Source: CAYWEP01 sp964608945 (lineage in GTDB: Bacteria > Patescibacteriota > Microgenomatia > Levybacterales > UBA12049). From it: a stretch of 18,960 nt of DNA. Location: NCBI GenBank assembly GCA_964608945.1, contig CAZSQB010000014.1, positions 1 through 18,960 on the forward strand, read 5' to 3'. Positions 7,505-12,820 of this stretch are shown here, one piece after another (the first letter of the stretch is position 1; every line of letters starts with the position of its first letter). A model generated the notes under the pieces. That model was not told the origin of the DNA, ran no database searches, and saw nothing but the letters and a program-made list of their open reading frames with translations. Position numbers and translations under genes: made by a program.

Positions 7505-9169
7505 TCACGGATTCACCCTGTTTCCGTCGATAACCTCATCTGTTTTATTCAATATTTCCCTCCAGTTACCGACTTTTTTGAAGAGAAGAATATACATTGA
7601 CGCTTCCTTAATGTTAAATAACCACGTCAAGAATATGTAGAGCGATAACCCCGCAAGACTTGATATACCAGTTAAAATAATAAGGTTTATGGTTCGCGTA
7701 GTGTCAAAAACCAACTGGTCCAACAGTTTTATCGGGATATAGAGCGCAAAGCCGGTAAAAAGTGTAGCAAAAAAGAATTTTAATCCTGTGATGATAAGTT
7801 CTTTTTTTGGAAATCCGCCTGTTTTATAGTCAAGAAGTATAAAAAGGATCGTTAGTTGGATAATGCTGCTTATGGTAAACGCGAGCGCAACGTTCTCAAG
7901 TCCCATACGCTGTACGACAACAAATGTGTACGTTAGTACTATAAGAATAGCTGTGGTGAATGTACCAACAACAAGGGGTGTTTTTGTACTCTGCAATGCA
8001 TAGAACCCGCGATTAACAAGCTGTATAAGCGCTTGGGCAAAAATTGAGATGCTCAAAAAAGCTAAAGTCCTGCCAGTTAAAAGCGTTGCATTCCAGTCAA
8101 AAGCATCTGCTCCATAGGCTAGGCGAACAATCGGTATGCGAAGAACAAGAATAATCGCAGAGATAGGAAGGATAATATAGAGCATCTGGTTAAAACTTGA
8201 TAGAAATGTTGATCTGAAGTCCGACATGTTGTCTTTTTCCCGTGAAAGGATCGGGAAAGCAGCCTGAGCGATACTTACACCAAAAAGGGTAACGGGAGCA
8301 AAAGCAAGTGTCTTGGAGGCGTCAAAGAGCACTCTCATACGTCCTGGATTATCAAGAAAGGCAATTATAATGAGTGTAGCAAGCGTCCCAAACTGGAAAA
8401 TTGCGTGTTGTAAGGTGCGAGGCCAAGTCAGTCTCAAAATTTTTTTTACACCTGCTGATTTTATATATTCCCATGTTGGTACAAATGAGAAACCAAGTTT
8501 ATGTGCCATAGGAACCTGAACAACAACAAAAATTATTGCACCGAGGATAACACCAAAAGGCGCAGAGTAAATACCAAAATGAGAATGGAGAAGCAGTATA
8601 CCGAGGATAACGCCCATATTATAACAAGCTGCAGCTATTCCAGGAACAAAAAAATGATTATATGATTGGAGCACAGCAGAAAAGAACGTGCCAATAATAA
8701 AAATCATTTGTCCAAAAATAACAATACGCAGCAAACTTGCCATAAGGATTATTTGGCTTTCTGAGAACTTTGAACCGAGGTTAAATATTTTTAGTATAGA
8801 AGGTGCGAATATAATAAGAATAACAGAGACTATGAAAAACATTGCAAGCGTCAGCGTCAGTAGGGCTGAAGCTATTTTGTGGGCTTCCTGCTCTTTGCCC
8901 TTTATGAGATACTCTGAGAAAACAGGAATAAATGCCGATGAGAGAGCAGCGCCGATTGTCAGTTGAAAAAGAATATCCGGTATAGTAAAGGAGTAGCTGT
9001 AAATTCCCAACAAATTACTTGGGCCAAAAATTGAAAATAATAATCGTTCTCGAACCACTCCTAAAACCTGCGAGAGAACAACAGTCGCCATGATAACAAA
9101 AGCGGCTGAAAGAATGTTGGTTTGTCTTTTTAGGAGCAGATTAAGACTTTTTCGTAAAATGTCGGTCAT
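7505..9169 (-). CDS. murJ: lipid II flippase MurJ (MviN family)
   Basis: 554-aa integral membrane protein of the MOP superfamily, inferred to flip lipid II from the inner to the outer leaflet for peptidoglycan synthesis. Family sequence is clear near the N-terminus (SQVLGVVRERLLFSIFG, and IGAALSSAFIPVFSEYL). About 14 hydrophobic segments alternate along the length, as expected for MurJ, ending with a short charged tail (WREILNKTDEVIDGNRVNP). The stop is TGA, which supports the standard code. The promoter is back-to-back with that of rpsT; the predicted leader is about 20 nt without an obvious Shine-Dalgarno. No other wall genes are nearby. Confidence 0.93.
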   Translation of the reverse strand: MTDILRKSLNLLLKRQTNILSAAFVIMATVVLSQVLGVVRERLLFSIFGPSNLLGIYSYSFTIPDILFQLTIGAALSSAFIPVFSEYLIKGKEQEAHKIASALLTLTLAMFFIVSVILIIFAPSILKIFNLGSKFSESQIILMASLLRIVIFGQMIFIIGTFFSAVLQSYNHFFVPGIAAACYNMGVILGILLLHSHFGIYSAPFGVILGAIIFVVVQVPMAHKLGFSFVPTWEYIKSAGVKKILRLTWPRTLQHAIFQFGTLATLIIIAFLDNPGRMRVLFDASKTLAFAPVTLFGVSIAQAAFPILSREKDNMSDFRSTFLSSFNQMLYIILPISAIILVLRIPIVRLAYGADAFDWNATLLTGRTLAFLSISIFAQALIQLVNRGFYALQSTKTPLVVGTFTTAILIVLTYTFVVVQRMGLENVALAFTISSIIQLTILFILLDYKTGGFPKKELIITGLKFFFATLFTGFALYIPIKLLDQLVFDTTRTINLIILTGISSLAGLSLYIFLTWLFNIKEASMYILLFKKVGNWREILNKTDEVIDGNRVNP

Positions 9170-9182
9170 ACAGGCCAGTTGG

Positions 9183-9211
9183 TTGCGAATTTAAGTATAA
9201 CATGGTAAAAT
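9183..9211 (+). promoter_or_regulatory. rpsT promoter, leaderless type
   Basis: TTGCGA (9183-9188), 17-nt spacer, TGG-TAAAAT extended -10 (hexamer 9206-9211). The hexamer ends 6 nt before the ATG, so transcription should start at or next to the start codon. It overlaps the murJ promoter. Confidence 0.6.
9194..9202 (-). promoter_or_regulatory. extended -10 of murJ
   Basis: Minus-strand TGT-TATACT, with the hexamer at 9199-9194. It lies 24 nt before the murJ ATG and immediately beside the rpsT -10 on the other strand. Confidence 0.5.
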
Positions 9212-9217
9212 CTCTCT

Positions 9218-9607
9218 ATGCCAGTATTAAAACACGCAAAGAAAAAATTGCGACAGGACAAGAAAAGAACACTTCGCAATAAAACGATTCGCAACTTGTA
9301 TAAAAAACTTATTAAAAAAGCCCATTCGGCAAGCTCAGGGCAAGCAAAAGAAAAAGCGGTAAGCGCGGCATTCAAGCAAATTGACAAAGCAGCCAAAAAT
9401 CACATCATCCACGACAACAAGGCATCCCACCTCAAATCCGCCCTCTCCAAAGTAGTCGGCGGCACCGCGTCAAACGCGGCCAAGGCGGCACCTGCAAAAC
9501 CCGAAACAAAAAAAGCCAAACCAAAAGCAGCCAAATCCGCAGCAAAACCAAAAACAGAAAAGACAACTAAGGCTCCAAAAAAATCCTCTAAAACAGTAGA
9601 ACAATAA
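9218..9607 (+). CDS. rpsT: small ribosomal subunit protein bS20, with loop repeat and long basic tail
   Basis: 129 aa; the first ~80 align with S20, a helical protein that binds 16S rRNA: PVLKHAKKKLRQDKKRTLRN, IRNLYKKLIKKAH, then AFKQIDKAAKNHIIHDNKASHLKSALSKVV. S20 is normally about 88 aa. Two oddities: residues 37-43 (SASSGQA) in the loop between the first two helices are encoded by a short repeat-like sequence (9322-9345). Residues from about 81 onward are an Ala/Lys/Pro-rich tail, absent from typical S20, that resembles histone H1-type tails and could add nucleic-acid contacts. It is transcribed from a leaderless-type promoter. The toxin-antitoxin pair follows 73 bp downstream with its own promoter. 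Confidence 0.9.
   Translation: MPVLKHAKKKLRQDKKRTLRNKTIRNLYKKLIKKAHSASSGQAKEKAVSAAFKQIDKAAKNHIIHDNKASHLKSALSKVVGGTASNAAKAAPAKPETKKAKPKAAKSAAKPKTEKTTKAPKKSSKTVEQ
9322..9345. repeat. short repeat-like insertion inside rpsT
   Basis: CCATTCGGCAAGCTCAGGGC and the next four bases are read in frame as SASSGQA in a loop where ordinary S20 has unrelated residues. The sequence has the partial dyad GCTTGCC/GGCAAGC. Only one copy is seen in this window, so calling it a mobile repeat relies on its resemblance to dispersed genomic repeats. Confidence 0.5.
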
Positions 9608-9630
9608 TTCCTCTCATAGCGTTTATCCTG

Positions 9631-9675
9631 TTGACATTAGTATACAAATTACATACAATATTTGTACTGGAGGTG
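9631..9675 (+). promoter_or_regulatory. toxin-antitoxin promoter, operator and Shine-Dalgarno
   Basis: TTGACA (9631-9636), 17-nt spacer, TACAAT (9654-9659), then GGAGGTG (9669-9675) ahead of the ATG at 9681. An inverted repeat ACAAAT (9644-9649) / ATTTGT (9660-9665), with outer AGT/ACT, brackets the -10. It is a good candidate operator for autoregulation by the ribbon-helix-helix antitoxin. Confidence 0.75.
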
Positions 9676-9680
9676 AATAC

Positions 9681-9932
9681 ATGCAAACACAAACATTAAA
9701 CATTGCATTGCCAAAAGAGTTGGTCAAAAAAGTCGATAAGCGGGCAAAGAAGGAATATCGTAATCGGAGTGAATTCATCCGTGAAGCGCTTAGAGTATAC
9801 TTAACAGATGTTGAGGAATGGGAGGAAATCTTTCAAGAAGGGGAAAAAGCGATGAAAAAAATGGGGATCAAGAGCGAAAAAGAGGTAGACGATATCGTCT
9901 ATGAGTTCAGGCACAAACGAAAACCCAGTTAA
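9681..9932 (+). CDS. ribbon-helix-helix antitoxin (CopG/ParD-like)
   Basis: 83 aa. The N-terminal half is a classic ribbon-helix-helix DNA-binding fold: beta strand TQTLNIALP (3-11), helix KELVKKVDKRAKKEY (12-26), and RNRSEFIREALRVYL (27-41). The acidic C-terminal half (VEEWEEIFQEGEKAMKK and on) would wrap the toxin. It is inferred to neutralise the PIN toxin encoded by the next gene, which starts inside this one (32-nt overlap), and to repress its own promoter. Unlike most genes here it has a strong Shine-Dalgarno, GGAGGTG. Confidence 0.88.
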   Translation: MQTQTLNIALPKELVKKVDKRAKKEYRNRSEFIREALRVYLTDVEEWEEIFQEGEKAMKKMGIKSEKEVDDIVYEFRHKRKPS

Positions 9933-10326
9933 GGTAGTTTTTGATACGAATATACTCATTTCCGCGGTAGGTTTTGGTGGCAAGCCGCGAGCGCTCCTTC
10001 TTCTTGCGCAACAGAAACGAATAAGAGCAACTACTTCATCGATTCTTCTTGCAGAGCTTTCAGAGGTTGTGAATAAAAAATTCCCTAGACTCGTTCCAAA
10101 TCTACAAAGGATTGAAAGAAGAATAAAAAGAACGTTCACTATTGTACAGCCAAAAATCTCAATCTCTATAGTAAAAGACGATGATGATAATAGAGTGCTC
10201 GAAGCAGCGATTGAAGGGAAGTGTCAGTATATTGTAACCGGTGATAGAGAATTATTGGATTTAGGTTCATTTAAAGGCATAAGAATTGTTTCTCCTGACC
10301 AATTGCTCGACTTCATAAAGCAATAG
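9901..10326 (+). CDS. PIN-domain toxin (putative ribonuclease)
   Basis: 141 aa with the PIN nuclease fold of the COG1569 type. Acidic metal-binding residues are in place: Asp15 in VVFDTNILISA, Glu52 in ILLAELSEVV, Asp93-Asp96 in KDDDDNRVLEAA, and Asp115 in VTGDRELLDLG. PIN toxins cleave RNA, often tRNA or rRNA; the target here is unknown. The ATG at 9901 lies within the antitoxin gene, and AGAGGT about 13 nt upstream may serve as Shine-Dalgarno. Between them lies a perfect 12-bp palindrome, GACGATATCGTC (9888-9899), that could modulate toxin translation. No disrupted motif is seen, so the module looks intact. Confidence 0.88.
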   Translation: MSSGTNENPVKVVFDTNILISAVGFGGKPRALLLLAQQKRIRATTSSILLAELSEVVNKKFPRLVPNLQRIERRIKRTFTIVQPKISISIVKDDDDNRVLEAAIEGKCQYIVTGDRELLDLGSFKGIRIVSPDQLLDFIKQ

Positions 10327-10417
10327 CAAACTATCCGTCGTAGTAGAGGTGTATCATATATTGATTCGGGATCTTTTCACTTTAATACAACACAGTAATA
10401 AAGTAGATGCAGCACGG

Positions 10418-10426
10418 TGCTATAAT
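10418..10426 (+). promoter_or_regulatory. extended -10 of the DUF4926-like gene
   Basis: TGC-TATAAT, with a perfect hexamer at 10421-10426 that ends 9 nt before the ATG at 10436. Leaderless type. No clear -35. Confidence 0.55.
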
Positions 10427-10435
10427 AAGTAACAT

Positions 10436-10675
10436 ATGATGATACCAATCTATAATGAGCTAGAAACAGTTGTACTGACTCGTGACATTAAGGAGTATAA
10501 CCTTAGAAGTAGTGACATAGGAACCATCATCCATATCTACGAAGACAAGAGGGCAGTTGAAGTGGAATTTATCACAGCCAAAGGTAAAACAGTTGCAGTC
10601 CTCACTCTTACTCCGTCAGATATTCGGCCAATTGCACAAGACGAAATGCTCCACGCCCGAGTAGCCTCCGCATAA
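10436..10675 (+). CDS. DUF4926-like small protein
   Basis: 79 aa, all-beta in character, matching the DUF4926 pattern as I remember it: ELETVVLTRDIKEYNLRSSDIGTIIHIYEDKRAVEVEFITAKGKTVAVLTLTPSDIRPI. Function is unknown; the fold suggests a small SH3-like barrel. The tail beyond residue 67 is likely unstructured. Two adjacent ATG codons (10436 and 10439) could start it. It stands between a toxin-antitoxin pair and a repeat cluster, in the accessory part of the window, so a defence or toxin-antitoxin role is possible, but no partner gene is visible. Confidence 0.75.
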   Translation: MMIPIYNELETVVLTRDIKEYNLRSSDIGTIIHIYEDKRAVEVEFITAKGKTVAVLTLTPSDIRPIAQDEMLHARVASA

Positions 10676-10694
10676 AAACTTCAGCATCTTCACT

Positions 10695-10765
10695 TGTCAT
10701 TCTGAACCCTCCGCTTGTCATTCTGAACGAAGTGAAGAATCTCAGGGTAAACTCCGCGAAGAATC
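10695..10765 (-). repeat. cluster of family 1 palindromic repeats (one whole, two partial)
   Basis: The whole copy at 10716-10742 is the exact reverse complement of 2299-2325 (27 of 27). A partial copy (TGTCATTCTGAAC and on) lies at 10695-10714. A second fragment (GCGAAGAATCTCA) lies near 10753-10765. A repeat inside a repeat suggests successive insertion or deletion. The stretch 10676-10907 has no gene; apart from this cluster I see only an imperfect 18-bp direct repeat (TCAGAAAG..ATTTTG, 10775-10811). Confidence 0.8.
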
Positions 10766-10874
10766 TCACTCAATCAGAAAGCAGATTTTGGTCAGAAAGT
10801 CATATTTTGAAGCTGAAGTGATGTCCAACTTTGCAGAAAGAATGATGCCAAGTCATCAATATAAGCTTATAGTA

Positions 10875-10903
10875 TTGATTTTTTCTCTAATCTTCGCTAT
10901 AAT
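10875..10903 (+). promoter_or_regulatory. orphan promoter pointing into the decayed gene
   Basis: TTGATT (10875-10880), 17-nt spacer, TATAAT (10898-10903). Six bases later an ATG (10910) opens a 24-codon frame ending at 10984, antisense to the AIG2-like remnant. It may be the surviving front end of a lost gene. Confidence 0.4.
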
Positions 10904-10907
10904 TCCG

Positions 10908-11177
10908 TTATGGGAAGAACACCTGAGACCTATTTTTCGGCCTTACCATATACGACTCAAAATTTCCGTCCCAGTTTTTTCTAAGTATTCTCTGAGGAGC
11001 AAGGTCAGAAGGAAGATGTGACGGCGCTGTATCTGGAACTTGATCGATTCGCTGAACATAAAGTGCAAAATCGTTCAACGTAGCGGGAGTACGCTGCAGC
11101 GGCTCGCCTACTACTGATGCGAACACGTCATCCGACTGCATTATTCCGTATAAAAAGAGTGGCTTTCTCTGATCCAT
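10908..11177 (-). pseudogene. remnant of an AIG2/gamma-glutamylcyclotransferase-like gene
   Basis: 89 codons from ATG 11177. The start LFLYGIMQSDDVFASVVGEP and ATLNDFALYVQRIDQVPDTAP fit the N-terminus of AIG2-like gamma-glutamylcyclotransferase proteins, which begin LFxYGT. QRILRKNWDGNFESYMVRP fits the later segment. The frame then closes after NRSQVFFP. A +1/-1 shift near 10930 gives VSGVLPITEL, which resembles the expected continuation (VxGVLxxITxxE), before another stop. The protein is far too short and its 3' part is lost in a repeat-filled region, so I call it decayed. Its promoter (TGG-TACAAT, hexamer 11193-11188, 10 nt before the ATG) is still intact. Alternatively it is a real short protein; similarity is from memory only. 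Confidence 0.5.
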
Positions 11178-11187
11178 ATCAGCTTCT

Positions 11188-11196
11188 ATTGTACCA
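11188..11196 (-). promoter_or_regulatory. extended -10 of the AIG2-like remnant
   Basis: Minus-strand TGG-TACAAT with the hexamer at 11193-11188, 10 nt before the ATG at 11177. Leaderless type, same layout as the functional genes here. Confidence 0.45.
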
Positions 11197-11213
11197 TATC
11201 TTGTAGCTATAAA

Positions 11214-11243
11214 TTGACCCAGTTAGGGTGAATGAGGTATAAT
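11214..11243 (+). promoter_or_regulatory. promoter of the 289-aa unknown gene
   Basis: TTGACC (11214-11219), 18-nt spacer, TATAAT (11238-11243). Predicted leader of about 60 nt ends in AAAGGAG, 7-8 nt before the ATG at 11309. AAATTGACC recurs at 12193 and 12680 as the -35 region of the next genes. Confidence 0.65.
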
Positions 11244-11308
11244 CCCATTTAAATATAGGGTATGGAGCGAGCTTAAACTCTCATTAGCTAGGACAAAAGG
11301 AGATTTAT

Positions 11309-12178
11309 ATGGCAGGAGAAACACCGTTCAGAGGCAATAATGATGATATCCAAAGTAGTAGTGTTACTACATCGTGGAAGCTTCCGATGGAGTTGGCAAC
11401 TCCTCAATTGGAGAGGGTAGGATTTGAGGCATCTTTTACCTCTTTGCTTAGAGAATTGAATGGGGTACTTTCAGCGATTGAACAGCCTACTCCCCGTGGT
11501 TTTGACTTGGAGCTTTTTCCTCACCCTGAATCGCCTCAACTTGCTGCAACAGAGTTTAGGGATTCACCTTTTCGCGTACAAGTCGCGGGGCAAATAGGAA
11601 GAGATCAGCATGCAGCAGTAAGAATACGAGCCCTGAAGCTTATTGAGAAAGCAGGGTTTTCATTTGCCGCTATTCAATTTTTTTTTAACTCTGCATTTCC
11701 GGGAACAAAAGCTGAGTTATATCCCATGCCAGCTTGGGGAGTTTGGGATCTTCGGGCAAGCCGAACGTTAGAAGGTATGCATGATGACAAGGCTACGCCA
11801 TTTTTTACTCAAGAAGAGGACGGACAGTATGGAAAAGTCCTCCGTGAAGCAATAAAGGAGCAAATAACTGACTCATCAAAGCCTCCTATTGTACTAGAGG
11901 CAGATAAAACAACAGAAAAAGATATAGAAATGATTTTCCCAAGTGATGGTTCTCGGTATAATGGTTTAACAGCGCTAGCAGAAGGAAATGGGTCTGCTAT
12001 CTTAAGAGTTGATTCAGAGGCCTGGAAAGACGAAGGAGTCTATAATAATAGGAATCACTTTAAGTTATTATATTTTACAGGTTCACCAGAAAGGGTTTTA
12101 CAAATTCTCCAAAGTGGTATTGCCTTATTTAAAGAGACTGATGGTTATAAAGCTTCCCAAAGACAGCAATCTGAGTAA
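11309..12178 (+). CDS. hypothetical protein, 289 aa, family not recognised
   Basis: I do not recognise this protein. It starts at an ATG with a good Shine-Dalgarno (AAAGGAG) and a near-consensus promoter, so it is very probably expressed. The product is soluble in character, with no signal peptide or membrane segment. The first ~30 residues look disordered (MAGETPFRGNNDDIQSSS). A mixed alpha/beta region follows, with amphipathic stretches FEASFTSLLRELNGVLSAIE and AVRIRALKLIEKAGFSFAAIQFFF, an aromatic patch MPAWGVWDLRASRTLEG, and a C-terminal part NRNHFKLLYFTGSPERVLQILQSGIALF, then a short polar tail. No catalytic motif is obvious. Its neighbours (decayed gene, repeats, small protease) suggest an accessory or lineage-specific gene. 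Confidence 0.75.
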   Translation: MAGETPFRGNNDDIQSSSVTTSWKLPMELATPQLERVGFEASFTSLLRELNGVLSAIEQPTPRGFDLELFPHPESPQLAATEFRDSPFRVQVAGQIGRDQHAAVRIRALKLIEKAGFSFAAIQFFFNSAFPGTKAELYPMPAWGVWDLRASRTLEGMHDDKATPFFTQEEDGQYGKVLREAIKEQITDSSKPPIVLEADKTTEKDIEMIFPSDGSRYNGLTALAEGNGSAILRVDSEAWKDEGVYNNRNHFKLLYFTGSPERVLQILQSGIALFKETDGYKASQRQQSE

Positions 12179-12191
12179 TTGATCTATCCTC

Positions 12192-12255
12192 CAAATTGAC
12201 CAGCTTGCGATTCTACGGGGCTATTATCCAATTCAATGCAGTTTTGTGATAGAAT
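12192..12255 (+). promoter_or_regulatory. promoter region of the retropepsin-like gene
   Basis: An extended -10 TGA-TAGAAT (hexamer 12250-12255) ends 9 nt before the ATG at 12265. Upstream, CAAATTGACCAGCTT (12192-12206) is an exact 15-bp copy of 12679-12693, where it forms the serS -35. Here the matching TATTAT (12222-12227) is 20 nt away, so it may be a weak second promoter. Confidence 0.45.
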
Positions 12256-12264
12256 ACGTGCAGA

Positions 12265-12621
12265 ATGGGAATGACAGAAGTTACATTGAAGATTAAAAAT
12301 ACATCTCATCCAACAAATGTTGTTGAGGGAGTGTTTATTGTTGATAGTGGTGCTGCGTATACGGTTGTACCATATAAGTTTGTCAAAAAGCTTGGTCTTA
12401 AACCAAGTTTTGAGAGAGAATTTGTTCTTGCAGATGGAAAGATAGTCAAGCGCACTATTGGAAGCGCGATCGTAGGCTTTGAGAATGAAGAGATTGCTGC
12501 ACCAGTTGTGCTGGGACAAAAAGGAGACAGTCCGTTACTTGGGGCACTAACTCTTGAAGCATTTGGCCTTGCACTTGATCCTTTTAAGAGAAAACTCTAT
12601 CCCGCACGATTAATGCTTTAA
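12265..12621 (+). CDS. retropepsin-like aspartic protease
   Basis: 118-aa single-domain member of the clan AA (retroviral-type) aspartic proteases found in bacteria and archaea. The catalytic motif is FIVDSGAAYTVVP (Asp27-Ser-Gly). It is followed by the substrate-flap region VLADGKIVKRTIGSA and the second hydrophobic-Gly motif SPLLGALTLEAFGLALDP, ending KRKLYP, all typical of the small 'clan AA aspartic protease' family. Such proteins act as homodimers, each giving one Asp. There is no signal peptide, so it should be cytoplasmic; substrates are unknown. ATG 12265 and ATG 12271 are both possible; the first is 9 nt after the -10 box, the spacing usual in this window. Confidence 0.85.
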   Translation: MGMTEVTLKIKNTSHPTNVVEGVFIVDSGAAYTVVPYKFVKKLGLKPSFEREFVLADGKIVKRTIGSAIVGFENEEIAAPVVLGQKGDSPLLGALTLEAFGLALDPFKRKLYPARLML

Positions 12622-12630
12622 GTATTCTCA

Positions 12631-12670
12631 AAGGTTGAACCTTATCAGCCTTAGTTAAGGTTCGACCTTA
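12631..12670. repeat. paired near-palindromes AAGGTTgAACCTTA
   Basis: AAGGTTGAACCTTA (12631-12644) and AAGGTTCGACCTTA (12657-12670) differ at two positions, and each is itself nearly palindromic. They lie between the protease stop and the serS promoter. No T-tract follows, so they are not clear terminators; they may be another palindromic repeat family. Confidence 0.6.
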
Positions 12671-12682
12671 TAAAACTTCAAA

Positions 12683-12711
12683 TTGACCAGCTTCAAGTAA
12701 AGATATATAAT
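12683..12711 (+). promoter_or_regulatory. serS promoter
   Basis: TTGACC (12683-12688), 17-nt spacer, TATAAT (12706-12711). It predicts a leader of about 100 nt that consists almost wholly of three hairpin repeats, unlike the leaderless genes around it. Confidence 0.7.
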
Positions 12712-12722
12712 CACCGCAGAGA

Positions 12723-12814
12723 TGTCATGTTGAGCGAAGCGAAACATCTTTAAGATTCTTCGCCCGAACGGGCTCAGAATGACAAAAAGATCCTGAATCA
12801 AGTTCAGGATGACA
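12723..12814. repeat. three family 1 palindromic repeats in tandem (serS leader)
   Basis: Copy C (12723-12749, reversed orientation) has stem ATGTT/AACAT. Copy D (12753-12784) has stem ATTCT/AGAAT plus an inner GCCCG-AA-CGGGC. Copy E (12788-12814) has stem ATCCTGAA/TTCAGGAT around TCAAG. All keep the AGAT start and ATGACA end. In the mRNA they would form three successive hairpins just before the start codon at 12821. Confidence 0.85.
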
Positions 12815-12820
12815 GTTAAT

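Noticed and set aside
10788..11021. 77-codon plus-strand frame
   Set aside because: No ribosome site, composition unlike protein, and it is antisense to the AIG2-like remnant.
12723..12814. CRISPR array
   Set aside because: The units differ in stem and orientation, with no unique spacers and no cas genes; they are hairpin repeats.
12809..12820. Earlier ATG for serS
   Set aside because: It lies in the last bases of a palindromic repeat; the SerRS family begins with MLDIKFIREN at 12821.
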